From Candidatus Latescibacterota bacterium (GTDB lineage: Bacteria; Latescibacterota; UBA2968), in NCBI GenBank assembly GCA_021295695.1, contig JAGWBW010000006.1, positions 4,483 to 68,482 of the forward strand: DNA of 64,000 bases, read 5' to 3'. The notes beneath the pieces were generated by a model that was given only the letters and a program-made list of their open reading frames with translations, had not been told where the DNA came from and made no database searches. How positions within the stretch are numbered: position 1 is the stretch's first letter; each line of letters starts with the position of its first letter. The position numbers and the translations under genes were made by a program. Shown here piece after piece: positions 43,004-51,634 of this stretch.

Positions 43004-44449
43004 ATGTTCTCTCGAATTAAATCCCTCGCACAACACACGGCGGTCTATGGCACGGGCGACCTGCTCGGTCGCGCTGTGTCCATTTTGCTCGTACCCGTCT
43101 ATGCCAGACATCTCACGCCTGCTGACAATGGCATTTTGTCTCTGGCATTTGCATTTATCGGATTTAGCGCGGTTTTTTATTCTCTTGGTCTCAATCCCGC
43201 GCTGATCAGACTCTTATCTGGCAAGACCGATCTCGGCAAATATCGCGCTGCATTTAGCTCTGTATTTTGGGCACTGTTCGCCACAGGTGTTATTCTGTCG
43301 AGTTTGGTCTGGATCAATGCCGAGAGTCTCGCGCGTTATCTATTGGGCAGCGCGGATTATAGCGCGGTATTCGAACTTATTGCCGCCGTTGTCCTTTTGG
43401 ATGCGCTGTCAGAACCCCTTTTCACACTTTGTCGCGCCCGACAGCGGTCTTTTCACTATGCGATTGTGCGGGTGATTCAACACACGCTACAACTTGGCCT
43501 TACCGCTTATTTTATCGCAAGTCTCGGACGCGGTCCTATCGCGGTTTTTGAAGCCAATCTCATCAGTTCTCTTTTTGCTCTTATTGTCATGTTTCCCGTT
43601 GGTCTGCGCTTGATTCGTCCAACTTTTGATATGCACGCGTTTCGCGAACTTCTGCGTTTTGGTTTCCCTTTTTTGCCATCGACCCTTTTGGTTCTCATCA
43701 TCAATTTGTCTGATCGCTTCCTGATCCGTTTTTTTTTAGATCTCGACGATCTGGGTATTTACGGCATTACCTACAAACTCGGCATGCCCCTCTTTTTTAT
43801 AGTTAAAGCGTTTCGCACAGCCTGGGCACCTGCCGTGCTCGATGAAACCGAGGAAGACGAAACGAGGCAGATGTGCGCGCGCGTCACCACGTATTTCACA
43901 TTGTTCGGCATTTTTGGCTGTCTAATTTTAGCCACTTTTGCACGCGAAATTATCGTTTTGATTGCTGGCGATAATGCACAGATCTATCTCGAGGGCATAC
44001 GGGTTGCCCCTCTGGTGGGGCTGGCATTTTTCTTTTACGGTCTTTATATCATTCTCACTGCTGGCGTATATGCCAAAGGTCGCGCGGGATCTTTGCCGTT
44101 TATTGTGGGCGCTGGTGCGTGTGTGAATATCGTTATCAATATTCTCCTTTTGCCCAAAATCGGATTTATTGCCGCTGCTTATAGCACGCTCATCGCACAT
44201 GTTTTGATGGTTATTTTGCTTTATCTTATCGTGCGTCGGTTTTATCCAGTGCCCTATGAGTATGGGCGTTTGGGCAAAATATGCGTTGCGGGGACGATTG
44301 TGTTTGTCGTGTTGTCTCCTCATCTTCACGATACGTCAATACAGGGTATTATTGCACGTATCATCTTTATCGCGGGCTATCCCCTTATTTTGTGGGGCTG
44401 GCGTTTTTTTACGCCCCGTGAATGGCGGCGGTTGCGTGAGTTATTTTAG
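43004..44449 (+). CDS. Polysaccharide flippase (Wzx/MATE-like)
   Basis: 481 residues with about 12-14 membrane helices, beginning MFSRIKSLAQHTAVYGTGDLLGRAVSILLVP-type sequence typical of the polysaccharide_synt/MOP family. It probably flips lipid-linked oligosaccharide units across the inner membrane. The ATG at 43004, 11 bases after the priA stop, is chosen; the longer open frame is priA read out of frame. No glycosyltransferases surround it, so the substrate (O-antigen, exopolysaccharide or lipid II-like) is open. Confidence 0.85.
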   Translation: MFSRIKSLAQHTAVYGTGDLLGRAVSILLVPVYARHLTPADNGILSLAFAFIGFSAVFYSLGLNPALIRLLSGKTDLGKYRAAFSSVFWALFATGVILSSLVWINAESLARYLLGSADYSAVFELIAAVVLLDALSEPLFTLCRARQRSFHYAIVRVIQHTLQLGLTAYFIASLGRGPIAVFEANLISSLFALIVMFPVGLRLIRPTFDMHAFRELLRFGFPFLPSTLLVLIINLSDRFLIRFFLDLDDLGIYGITYKLGMPLFFIVKAFRTAWAPAVLDETEEDETRQMCARVTTYFTLFGIFGCLILATFAREIIVLIAGDNAQIYLEGIRVAPLVGLAFFFYGLYIILTAGVYAKGRAGSLPFIVGAGACVNIVINILLLPKIGFIAAAYSTLIAHVLMVILLYLIVRRFYPVPYEYGRLGKICVAGTIVFVVLSPHLHDTSIQGIIARIIFIAGYPLILWGWRFFTPREWRRLRELF

Positions 44450-44471
44450 TAGGGCTTGTTGCAACAAACCG

Positions 44472-44499
44472 TTGACTTTGGTCTGCAATTCTGTATATT
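44472..44499 (+). promoter_or_regulatory. Putative promoter of the riboswitch-glyA transcript
   Basis: -35 TTGACT (44472-44477), a 16-bp spacer and -10 TATATT (44494-44499). The expected start point is a few bases before the riboswitch aptamer. Confidence 0.75.
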
Positions 44500-44510
44500 G
44501 ATTTTCGACA

Positions 44511-44601
44511 AGGGTCTGCGTGACTGGCGAATGAACGTGGAATCGACCACGGGGAAGCGCAGTGCTCTTTATCTGATAGCCGATCGCCTGGGCTTATGAA
44601 A
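44511..44601 (+). promoter_or_regulatory. ZTP (pfl-type) riboswitch upstream of glyA
   Basis: The aptamer binds ZTP/ZMP, the purine intermediate that accumulates when folate one-carbon units are short. Conserved elements are seen in order: GCGTGACTGGCGA (44518-44530), GTGGAATCGACCACGGGGAA with its hairpin (about 44537-44556), and GCCGATCGCCTGGGC (44579-44593). These match the pfl RNA consensus, and glyA is a known target gene of this class. A competing terminator overlaps its 3' end. Confidence 0.92.
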
Positions 44602-44627
44602 ATCCACACACAGCCCGGGCTATTTTT
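44586..44627 (+). terminator. Riboswitch-controlled terminator before glyA
   Basis: GCCTGGGCT (44586-44594), the conserved 3' strand of the ZTP aptamer, can pair with AGCCCGGGC (44612-44620; nine pairs, one wobble) ahead of TATTTTT. Ligand binding would hold the first strand in the aptamer and let transcription reach glyA: an ON switch. The glyA ribosome site (GAGGAGAA) lies further downstream. Confidence 0.88.
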
Positions 44628-44657
44628 GTATTCGGGCCAAACACGAGGAGAATAGCC

Positions 44658-46163
44658 ATGTCCAGTCCTCTTGCCGACTATCTGTCTCAAAATCCCACCC
44701 CAAATCCCGGATTTGTCGCCTATTTGGCCTCGCTGGAACAGGTGGCTGCTGTATCGCCCGATGTGGCGAAAAATATTGTGCGCGAATTGGCCGACCAGCG
44801 TTCGAATCTCAAAATGATTGCGAGCGAGAATTATTGTTCTTTGCCCACGCAACTGGCTATGGGCAATTTGCTTACCGATAAATACGCCGAGGGCATTCCC
44901 GATCACCGCTTTTACGCTGGTTGTGATAATGTAGATGCGATTGAGAGCCTGGCCTCAAAACTGGCGTGCGATCTGTTTGGTGCAGATCACGCTTATGTGC
45001 AACCCCATTCGGGCGCAGATGCCAATATGGTCGCTTTTTGGGCGATTCTCTCGGGGCGTGTTCAAGATGTCGCGCTCGAAAAAATGGGTCAGAAATCGCC
45101 ATTTGATCTTTCGGCCAAAGCATGGGATGCGCTTCGCACACAATTGGGCAATCAAAAGCTCCTGGGGCTGGATCTTTCATCCGGGGGACATCTCACGCAT
45201 GGCTATCGCATCAATGTGTCTGGGCGCATGTTTGAGGCGCATGCATACACGGTGAATAAAAAATCTGGCCTGATTGACTACGATGAAATCCGCGACCAGG
45301 CCAGATCTGTCAAACCTTTGATTCTTTTAGCGGGTTATAGTGCTTATCCTCGTAAGATTAATTTCCGCATTTTTCGGGAAATCGCCGATGAAGTGGGGGC
45401 TGTTTTTATGGTCGATATGGCGCATTTTGCCGGGTTGGTTGCCGGCGTGGTTTTTGCGGGCGATTTTGATCCGGTTGCCCATGCCCATGTCGTTACGACG
45501 ACCACACATAAAACTCTGCGCGGTCCCAGAGGGGGGATGGTTTTGTGTACGGAAGAATTTGCCGAGCAGGTCGATAAAGGTTGCCCGATGGTGCTCGGGG
45601 GTCCTTTGCCCCATGTGATGGCTGCCAAAGCTGTCGCGTTTCAGGAAGCGAGTAAGCCCGAGTTTCAAGCGTATGCCGCCAGAATTGTCGATAATGCCCA
45701 GGTGCTCGCACAGGCGTGTATGGACGCGGGGCTTACGGTTCTCACAGGGGGAACGGACAATCATTTGCTACAGATTGATGTTACGCCTTTTAATCTCACG
45801 GGTCGTCAGGCCGAGACTCTGCTCCGCGATGCCGGGATTACGCTAAATAAGAATACTATTCCCTTTGATCCCAATGGGCCATGGTACACCAGTGGTCTCA
45901 GGGTGGGGACACCGGCGCTTACGACGCTTGGTATGGGGGCAGAGGAGATGCAGGAGATCGGCGCGGTCATGGGCAATGTACTTACCCAGGCACGGCCATT
46001 GAAGTTCACGAGGGGCAGAAGCGCGGGGCAATTTAGCAAGGTCCAGTACAGAATCCAGGATGGTGTGCTCGAATACGCCCAACAGAGGATCGGTAATCTC
46101 CTCGCGCGATTCCCGGTTTATCCCGAACTCGATCTGGCATATCTGCAAAAGACGTTTGGTTAG
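44658..46163 (+). CDS. glyA: Serine hydroxymethyltransferase, long form
   Basis: A PLP enzyme converting serine and tetrahydrofolate to glycine and methylene-THF. The PLP lysine is in [14 protein letters not shown] (K284); [31 protein letters not shown] and [13 protein letters not shown] are the usual cofactor and substrate motifs. At 501 residues it is about 80 longer than typical bacterial GlyA. Extra sequence lies at the N-terminus (about 1-45) and in an insertion after the WAIL segment (about 135-190). This long form is known in some Chlamydiae and Bacteroidetes relatives, by memory. It is regulated by the ZTP riboswitch upstream. Confidence 0.93.
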   Translation: MSSPLADYLSQNPTPNPGFVAYLASLEQVAAVSPDVAKNIVRELADQRSNLKMIASENYCSLPTQLAMGNLLTDKYAEGIPDHRFYAGCDNVDAIESLASKLACDLFGADHAYVQPHSGADANMVAFWAILSGRVQDVALEKMGQKSPFDLSAKAWDALRTQLGNQKLLGLDLSSGGHLTHGYRINVSGRMFEAHAYTVNKKSGLIDYDEIRDQARSVKPLILLAGYSAYPRKINFRIFREIADEVGAVFMVDMAHFAGLVAGVVFAGDFDPVAHAHVVTTTTHKTLRGPRGGMVLCTEEFAEQVDKGCPMVLGGPLPHVMAAKAVAFQEASKPEFQAYAARIVDNAQVLAQACMDAGLTVLTGGTDNHLLQIDVTPFNLTGRQAETLLRDAGITLNKNTIPFDPNGPWYTSGLRVGTPALTTLGMGAEEMQEIGAVMGNVLTQARPLKFTRGRSAGQFSKVQYRIQDGVLEYAQQRIGNLLARFPVYPELDLAYLQKTFG

Positions 46164-46235
46164 AGATGGTCGGCAGGGGCGATGCCCTGTATAAACTTCT
46201 GCTTAATGCAGGGGTAGGTGTTCTTCCTGGCTTGT

Positions 46236-47477
46236 TTAACTAAATAACAATTTCAGATAAAATAGCGGATTGGTGAGTTGTTTTTTTGGGACGGCATTGG
46301 CCATCATGCCGCAGATTAGATCGCGCACTTTGTCGTTGTGTGCGGCTTTGTGGATGGTAAAATTGAGGAGGGGACGCCATTGTCCCATTTTTTGCATTCG
46401 CGTGCTGGTCGCCAATTCATCGCCTATTGCATCCCATAATCGGTCTTCGTATCGCTTAAAAAAAGTCTCTGAATAGTCATCTGCGACAATGGCTTCTTGC
46501 ACGGCATCCACGGCAAAACGCGCGGAATACAACGCATTGCCAATTCCCTCGCCCGTAAAGGGGTCGATCAATCCCGCGGCATCGCCCAAAAGCAATACGC
46601 CATTCCCATAACTTTTTCGACGGGTACTTCCCACTGGCAAATTCCATCCCACCGGGTCTTCTGTTGGACGCGCATTTTTGAACCGATGGGCATAAGGCGA
46701 GCGGTTGATTACTTCGTTCAATGCCACCTTCAAATCCACACGCCGCTTTTTTAATACATCGTGACGCATGCCAATGCCCACATTTGCCGTCCCATTTTCC
46801 AGTGGAAAAATCCAGAAATAACCCGGCAAGACTTCATCTACAAAATGCAACTCGATTTGATCCCCCAATCCCGCCACATTTTCGTAATAACGCCGAATTG
46901 CCACGACCCAATGCACGGATTCATGGGCGTACAATCCCGCTTTGCGCGCGACCATGGAATTAAAACCATCGCAGCCGAGCACGACGCGGCTGCGTATTTC
47001 TCGTTCTTTTCCATCTACCACGCCGCGCACACCTACAATTTGCTCGTTTTTCCGTATCAGATCTTTAACGGCAAATTCCTCATAACAGGTGTTCGCAACT
47101 TTTTTCGCTTCTTGAAAAAGAAAATTATCCAGTACTTCGCGCCGGATCACAAACCCTTCCATGGGCAGTATTTTACCCGTGGCTTGATCTTTATGATCAT
47201 ACCGTCGCAAATCCACACGCGCATCCACGTGATTCGGGCTGCCAAATACGACTTCTCGAATGGTCGCGCCGGGCAATCGCGCGATCTGATCGAATAAGTC
47301 GAGTTCGTGCAAAATCGATACGACTTTGCCCGATAGCGCGTCGCCACAGATTTTATCCCGCGGAAATCGCGCCTTATCTACCAAACAGACATTGAGTCCC
47401 GCGCGATGGGCATATAACGCCGCTGTCGCGCCTGCTGGTCCAGTGCCAACAATGACCATGTCGTATAGCTCAGTCAT
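46236..47477 (-). CDS. Geranylgeranyl reductase-family FAD oxidoreductase
   Basis: 413 residues. It has the FAD GxGxxG motif VIVGTGPAGATAALYAHRAG, the family stretch FPRDKICGDALSGK and the second FAD motif GVLLLGDAAGLIDPFTGEGIG. Members reduce isoprenoid double bonds (menaquinone, archaeal-type lipids, chlorophyll side chains) or hydroxylate aromatics; nothing here decides which. ATG 47477, with GAGGGATG upstream, is preferred over an eight-codon longer start. It is convergent with glyA and shares no clear terminator with it. Confidence 0.85.
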   Translation of the reverse strand: MTELYDMVIVGTGPAGATAALYAHRAGLNVCLVDKARFPRDKICGDALSGKVVSILHELDLFDQIARLPGATIREVVFGSPNHVDARVDLRRYDHKDQATGKILPMEGFVIRREVLDNFLFQEAKKVANTCYEEFAVKDLIRKNEQIVGVRGVVDGKEREIRSRVVLGCDGFNSMVARKAGLYAHESVHWVVAIRRYYENVAGLGDQIELHFVDEVLPGYFWIFPLENGTANVGIGMRHDVLKKRRVDLKVALNEVINRSPYAHRFKNARPTEDPVGWNLPVGSTRRKSYGNGVLLLGDAAGLIDPFTGEGIGNALYSARFAVDAVQEAIVADDYSETFFKRYEDRLWDAIGDELATSTRMQKMGQWRPLLNFTIHKAAHNDKVRDLICGMMANAVPKKQLTNPLFYLKLLFS

Positions 47478-47510
47478 ACATCCCTCACATCTGAATAGCA
47501 ATTGAAAGTA

Positions 47511-48857
47511 TTATATATTACGGACAAGGCTTCGACACTCCATATAATAGCGTTTTTCGTCGGCGTGTCCAATGGATATGGATTTTCGGGGATAGGCCCC
47601 ATAGCGGACAATGGACTCGAATACGCTGTCTTTTGAAATGGGTGGCATGTAAAAACCGAGTGCGTCGGGTTTGTTGCCCAGGTCGTCAATCACGTCTTCG
47701 CCGTGGATGAATCCGACTTCGGCTTCGGTATTTTCTCGCGTGAACAGGTCGAGCGCGGCTTCCATTGTTTCGGGTATGGTTCTTTGAGATGGATTTTCAA
47801 TTACGATTATGCCCAGGTCTCCCGCGGCGCGATGGGGGAGGCAATGGGTGGATGCAGATGATAGGGCTTTGGTGCGACGATGTTGCGCGTCGGGTGATGT
47901 GACTTTTTCCAGACGGGCCTGGGAGCCTGATGTATTGAGCAATGCGACGAAGGTGTTGCATGCGGTGTGTGGATCAACGCGGGTGATCAGTCTGTGGATA
48001 GGCTCTATATCTATCGCGTCGTCGTGCAGATTGATCAGTTCGACCATGGCGTGTCTGGCTGGATGTTGCGCTGTGCGTTGTGTATCATTGAGTGTTGATT
48101 TGATTTTTTTCCATGCTTTTTGCGCGGCGGCAAATGAGTGGTTGCCATCGCCCATGGCGTAGAGGAGTGTTTCGTTTTTTACGCCGTATTTTTGATGGAT
48201 ATAATCGGGTTCAATGCGTTTGGCGAGTTTTTGGGCAATGCGTGCGATGTCTTTTTTATTTTCAATTAAGTGATATTTGAGTTGTCCTCCGTTCATCATG
48301 AGTTCGAAATCGACGATCTTGGGATGGCCTTCGTCAAAGAGGGGTTCGATAATTTCTTTTTTGGGATCGTCGATGAGTACTAAAATATGCGGCGATTCGA
48401 GGGAGGCGTTGCCACGAACTTCAAAACGCGCTTCGAGGTTTTTGGGATAGGTGCCCTCGGTCGTGCGGATGAGGGTTTTGGACTGGCTGCGACTGTCGTA
48501 ATGTTCGAGGTCGAGGGTGACAACGAGGCCTTTGCGCGATTTTCCCGAGGGCAGCATGCGATCGACGAGCAAAAAGCCTTCGGTTTCATCGCGGAAGATG
48601 CCATCAGTGACAAAGCGTTTCATGTTGCTGTGGACACGGGCAATGCGTTCTTCGTGTTCGTCGTCGTAGAGATAGACTTCGGGATAGATGAGGTCCAGAG
48701 TTGAGGGCGTGTCTTCCACGAGACTTTTGACTTCTTCCCAATACGATATGTCGTGTACATACTGGTCACAGGCAATGACTGCCCATTTGCTACAGTCGAT
48801 TTCGGGATTTGGGAGCAAAATTCTGGGTACGCCGAGCGCGATGTTGTCAAAAAACAT
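47511..48857 (-). CDS. DUF1015 family protein
   Basis: A 448-residue cytoplasmic protein. The pattern GVPRILLPNPEIDCSKWAVIA-type start, YLYDDEHEERIARV and the highly conserved LYAMGDGNHSFAAAQKAW identify the DUF1015 family, which in related genomes is sometimes near serine or PLP metabolism genes. The catalytic role is unknown. The ATG at 48857 has AGGAA eight bases upstream; the six-codon longer start is TTG. It is divergent from the sulfatase across an 104-base gap with no clear promoter pair. Confidence 0.85.
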   Translation of the reverse strand: MFFDNIALGVPRILLPNPEIDCSKWAVIACDQYVHDISYWEEVKSLVEDTPSTLDLIYPEVYLYDDEHEERIARVHSNMKRFVTDGIFRDETEGFLLVDRMLPSGKSRKGLVVTLDLEHYDSRSQSKTLIRTTEGTYPKNLEARFEVRGNASLESPHILVLIDDPKKEIIEPLFDEGHPKIVDFELMMNGGQLKYHLIENKKDIARIAQKLAKRIEPDYIHQKYGVKNETLLYAMGDGNHSFAAAQKAWKKIKSTLNDTQRTAQHPARHAMVELINLHDDAIDIEPIHRLITRVDPHTACNTFVALLNTSGSQARLEKVTSPDAQHRRTKALSSASTHCLPHRAAGDLGIIVIENPSQRTIPETMEAALDLFTRENTEAEVGFIHGEDVIDDLGNKPDALGFYMPPISKDSVFESIVRYGAYPRKSISIGHADEKRYYMECRSLVRNI

Positions 48858-48961
48858 GGTGTTTTTCCTATGCAAGAGATCGATTTATTTTCATCAAACA
48901 GAGACAATTTAACGCTTTATCTCATAGTCTGCAAACACATACATTTTGAAAGGAGAAATTT

Positions 48962-50485
48962 ATGGCGCGAAGGCCCAATGTGTTGTGGTTGATGTCGGAT
49001 CAGCACAATGCCAATTGCGTGGGATTTGCCGAGCACCCAAATGTCCAGACCCCCAATATGGACCGCATTGCGGATGAGGGCGTGGTGTTTACACGAGCTT
49101 TTTGCAATAACCCAATTTGTTCACCGTCTCGGATCTGTTTTATGACCGGGCAGTATTGCCACACGCATCGGATGTTTGGCAATGATCATTCGGAGATTCC
49201 CGAAGCGAATCCCAATACGCTGGCGTGTCAGTTTCGGAGATACGGGTACCAAACGGCTGTGATTGGTAAGGCGCACATGGTTCGGCGCTGGGATGAAGAT
49301 GGTTTTGAGCGCATCCGATATACGGATTTGTGCGATGCGACGCACCTGGATCCAACCGAGACGCACTATTTCAAGTATCTGGAAGATCTGGGGTTATCGG
49401 ATTTTTACGAAGAAGGCTCGGCCAGACCCGGGCAGGAATATACGATGGATGGCAGTGCACCGGCCAAACTGCCATATCAGCATTCGATTGAGCATTATAC
49501 GGGCAATGAGTCGCTGGCGTTTTTGAAGGAGCGAGACGATGATCGGCCGTTTTTTTTGCAGATGAGTTTTCAAAGGCCCCATGCGCCGATTGCGCCTGCG
49601 GCAGAGCATTTTGATATGTACGATCCCGATGAGATAGTGTTGCCAGATAGTGCGGTTGATTATTTTGAGCACCGTTTTGCCGGCAAGCCCGAGTTTATGC
49701 AAAAGCGTTTGGCCGATGGGTGTGGATATCCGCTGGCCGATCCCAATCCCGATCGCTTGAAGCGCTGTTTGGCGAGTTATTACACGCTGATTTCGGCGAT
49801 TGATTCCGAGATTGGTCGGGTTCTGGATTATCTGGATGAGGTGGGGGAGTTGGAGAATACCGTGGTATTGTATTGCGCGGATCATGGTGATTTTGCAGGT
49901 GATCACGGGTTGTTTCACAAGAATTTTGGGATTTACGATTCGATTCACCGCATTCCTTTTGTACTGCGTTATCCAGGTGGACCCTCGGGCGCGACATGTG
50001 ATGCGATTGTCGAATCGGTTGATTGGTATCCCACATTGTGTCGGCTCTGCGATATTCCTGTTCCCGATGGGCGCGATGGGCGCGATTTGGTTCCGGTTGT
50101 GAATAGCAAGGCAGATGGTAAAGAAGCGGCATTTTGCGAGTGGGATTGGGGTAATCCCGGAGGCAAGGTGTCGGCGATTCGCACGCGCGATTTTCGGCTG
50201 GTGTTTTACGGGAGCCTGGATGAGGGAGAATTGTACGATCACCGCAATGATCCGGGTGAGATCGCAAATGTTTGGGCAGATCCAGAATATGCAGATGTGC
50301 GGTTTGATTTGCTCGCACAATTGATGCGGTTCACGTTGCAATATCGAACTGATACGGGGCGGTCGAGTCACGAGAGGGGTTTGAACAAGCGGTTTGCGCC
50401 GACTAATCTGGTTCACAAGGGCAGGCGGTATTGGCGCGATTTGAAAGAGGCATATACCAAACAAACAGTTTGGCCGCCGGAGTAA
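48962..50485 (+). CDS. Type I sulfatase
   Basis: A 507-residue alkaline-phosphatase-fold sulfatase. The formylglycine motif is CSPSR (C53), metal ligands are in MSDQHN (11-16) and CADHGDFAGDHGLFHK, and FGNDH lies near residue 75. There is no signal peptide, so it is expected to be cytoplasmic, acting on imported sulfated sugars or small sulfate esters. A formylglycine-generating enzyme is required but not seen here. AAAGGAG precedes the start. Its stop codon abuts the stop of the converging MFS gene with no spacer. Confidence 0.94.
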   Translation: MARRPNVLWLMSDQHNANCVGFAEHPNVQTPNMDRIADEGVVFTRAFCNNPICSPSRICFMTGQYCHTHRMFGNDHSEIPEANPNTLACQFRRYGYQTAVIGKAHMVRRWDEDGFERIRYTDLCDATHLDPTETHYFKYLEDLGLSDFYEEGSARPGQEYTMDGSAPAKLPYQHSIEHYTGNESLAFLKERDDDRPFFLQMSFQRPHAPIAPAAEHFDMYDPDEIVLPDSAVDYFEHRFAGKPEFMQKRLADGCGYPLADPNPDRLKRCLASYYTLISAIDSEIGRVLDYLDEVGELENTVVLYCADHGDFAGDHGLFHKNFGIYDSIHRIPFVLRYPGGPSGATCDAIVESVDWYPTLCRLCDIPVPDGRDGRDLVPVVNSKADGKEAAFCEWDWGNPGGKVSAIRTRDFRLVFYGSLDEGELYDHRNDPGEIANVWADPEYADVRFDLLAQLMRFTLQYRTDTGRSSHERGLNKRFAPTNLVHKGRRYWRDLKEAYTKQTVWPPE

Positions 50486-51634
50486 TTAACGCCTTGTGAT
50501 GGCGAGAATAACGATCAGACCGATAAAGAGACCGGGGATGACTGCGAAGCCCGCTTTCAGGCCAGCACTGTCTCCGATGACGCCCATGATCCAGGGGATG
50601 AGGCCAAATCCGGCAATGCCAAAGCAGGCGAGTACGACAAAGAGCATGGTGGTGTCAAAGGACAGGTGTTCCGCTGCTTCGGCGAGTATGGTGGGCCAGA
50701 AACAGGCGGTTGCAAATCCGGCGAAAAGGAGCAGAATATAAAATCCGATCAGGTTTTCGGAGAAGGGAATGCCGCTGCTGACGACGACACCGAGGATAGC
50801 GGAACCGAGCATCAGGGTTTTCAGGCGGATCATCTGGGACAATTTTGCGGAAAGCAAGCGGCCCAGAGCCATTGTGATGGCAAAGACGACGACTGCGATT
50901 GCGCCAGCGCGGGGCATGTCTTGTAGATAGGTTTCCACATAGCTGCGGCTCCAGAATATGAATGCCGCTTCGACACCTGCGCCCAAAAATATGGCGATGG
51001 CAAAGAGCCAGAATTTGGGCGTTTTGAGAATTTGTGCAATCAGGTGTTTGGACGATTGCTGATCTGATACGGGGATGGGAAAACGCGATAGGTGGAATAT
51101 GATGCCCATGAAAAGCGCGCCTACTGCAGCAATGCGGAATACGAGCTGCCAGGAATATCCGAGGGTCAGGAGTTCGCCAAAGAGGAGCGCGGAGACCATG
51201 ACGCCGACGGGGTAAAAGGCGTTGGTGATGTTGAGGTATTTGCCCGAGTCTTTGGGGTGAATGTCGATGATCAGGGGATTGATGAGGGCTTCGGTGAATC
51301 CGCCGCCAATGCCAGTGACCATGAGGGACAGGATGAGCATGGGGTAGCTGTCGGCATAGCTGATCATGAGAAGGCCGATGGCGAGGAGATATTGTCCCCA
51401 GATCACAAACTGTTTTTTGCCCCATTTGCGCGCGAGGATGCCAGACAGGATTAAGACGACGAGCAAAAGACATGTCCGCGCGGTTTCCAGACCGCCGCTT
51501 TCAGAGAGGGAGATGGACAGGGTTCTGGATATTTCGGGCAGGCATATTGGGGTGACGACACCACTGGTGGCAAACATCATAAACCCGCCCCAGCAGGCCA
51601 AATCAAGTCTGGTGAGTTCGGTTTTTTTACTCAA
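50486..51634 (-). CDS. MFS transporter next to sulfatases
   Basis: An inner-membrane transporter with about 12 helices (382 residues from the TTG at 51634). The first helix is LACWGGFMMFATSGVVTPI. GIGGGFTEALINPLIID and ALGRLLSAKLSQMIRLK correspond to MFS loops, and the fold resembles fucose/sugar permease-type MFS proteins. The TTG lies inside the last codons of the upstream sulfatase (CTTGAGTAA), so translation is coupled. A longer frame to 51769 is antisense-like and rejected. Sugar or sulfated-sugar uptake is a context-based guess. Confidence 0.75.
   Translation of the reverse strand: MSKKTELTRLDLACWGGFMMFATSGVVTPICLPEISRTLSISLSESGGLETARTCLLLVVLILSGILARKWGKKQFVIWGQYLLAIGLLMISYADSYPMLILSLMVTGIGGGFTEALINPLIIDIHPKDSGKYLNITNAFYPVGVMVSALLFGELLTLGYSWQLVFRIAAVGALFMGIIFHLSRFPIPVSDQQSSKHLIAQILKTPKFWLFAIAIFLGAGVEAAFIFWSRSYVETYLQDMPRAGAIAVVVFAITMALGRLLSAKLSQMIRLKTLMLGSAILGVVVSSGIPFSENLIGFYILLLFAGFATACFWPTILAEAAEHLSFDTTMLFVVLACFGIAGFGLIPWIMGVIGDSAGLKAGFAVIPGLFIGLIVILAITRR

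Noticed and set aside
41707-43038. 443-codon minus-strand ORF
   Set aside because: Fully antisense to priA, with no domain, no ribosome site and shadow-like composition.
46164-46235. Terminator between glyA and the reductase gene
   Set aside because: Only a 5-bp CAGGG/CCCTG stem without a T-run; nothing convincing in this short gap.
49394-50464. 356-codon minus-strand ORF
   Set aside because: Antisense to the plus-strand sulfatase, which has clear catalytic motifs; the shadow is rich in Ile/Arg/Pro and has no motif.
50655-51473. 272-codon minus-strand ORF in another frame
   Set aside because: His/Arg/Pro-rich frame shadow of the MFS gene with no hydrophobic helices.
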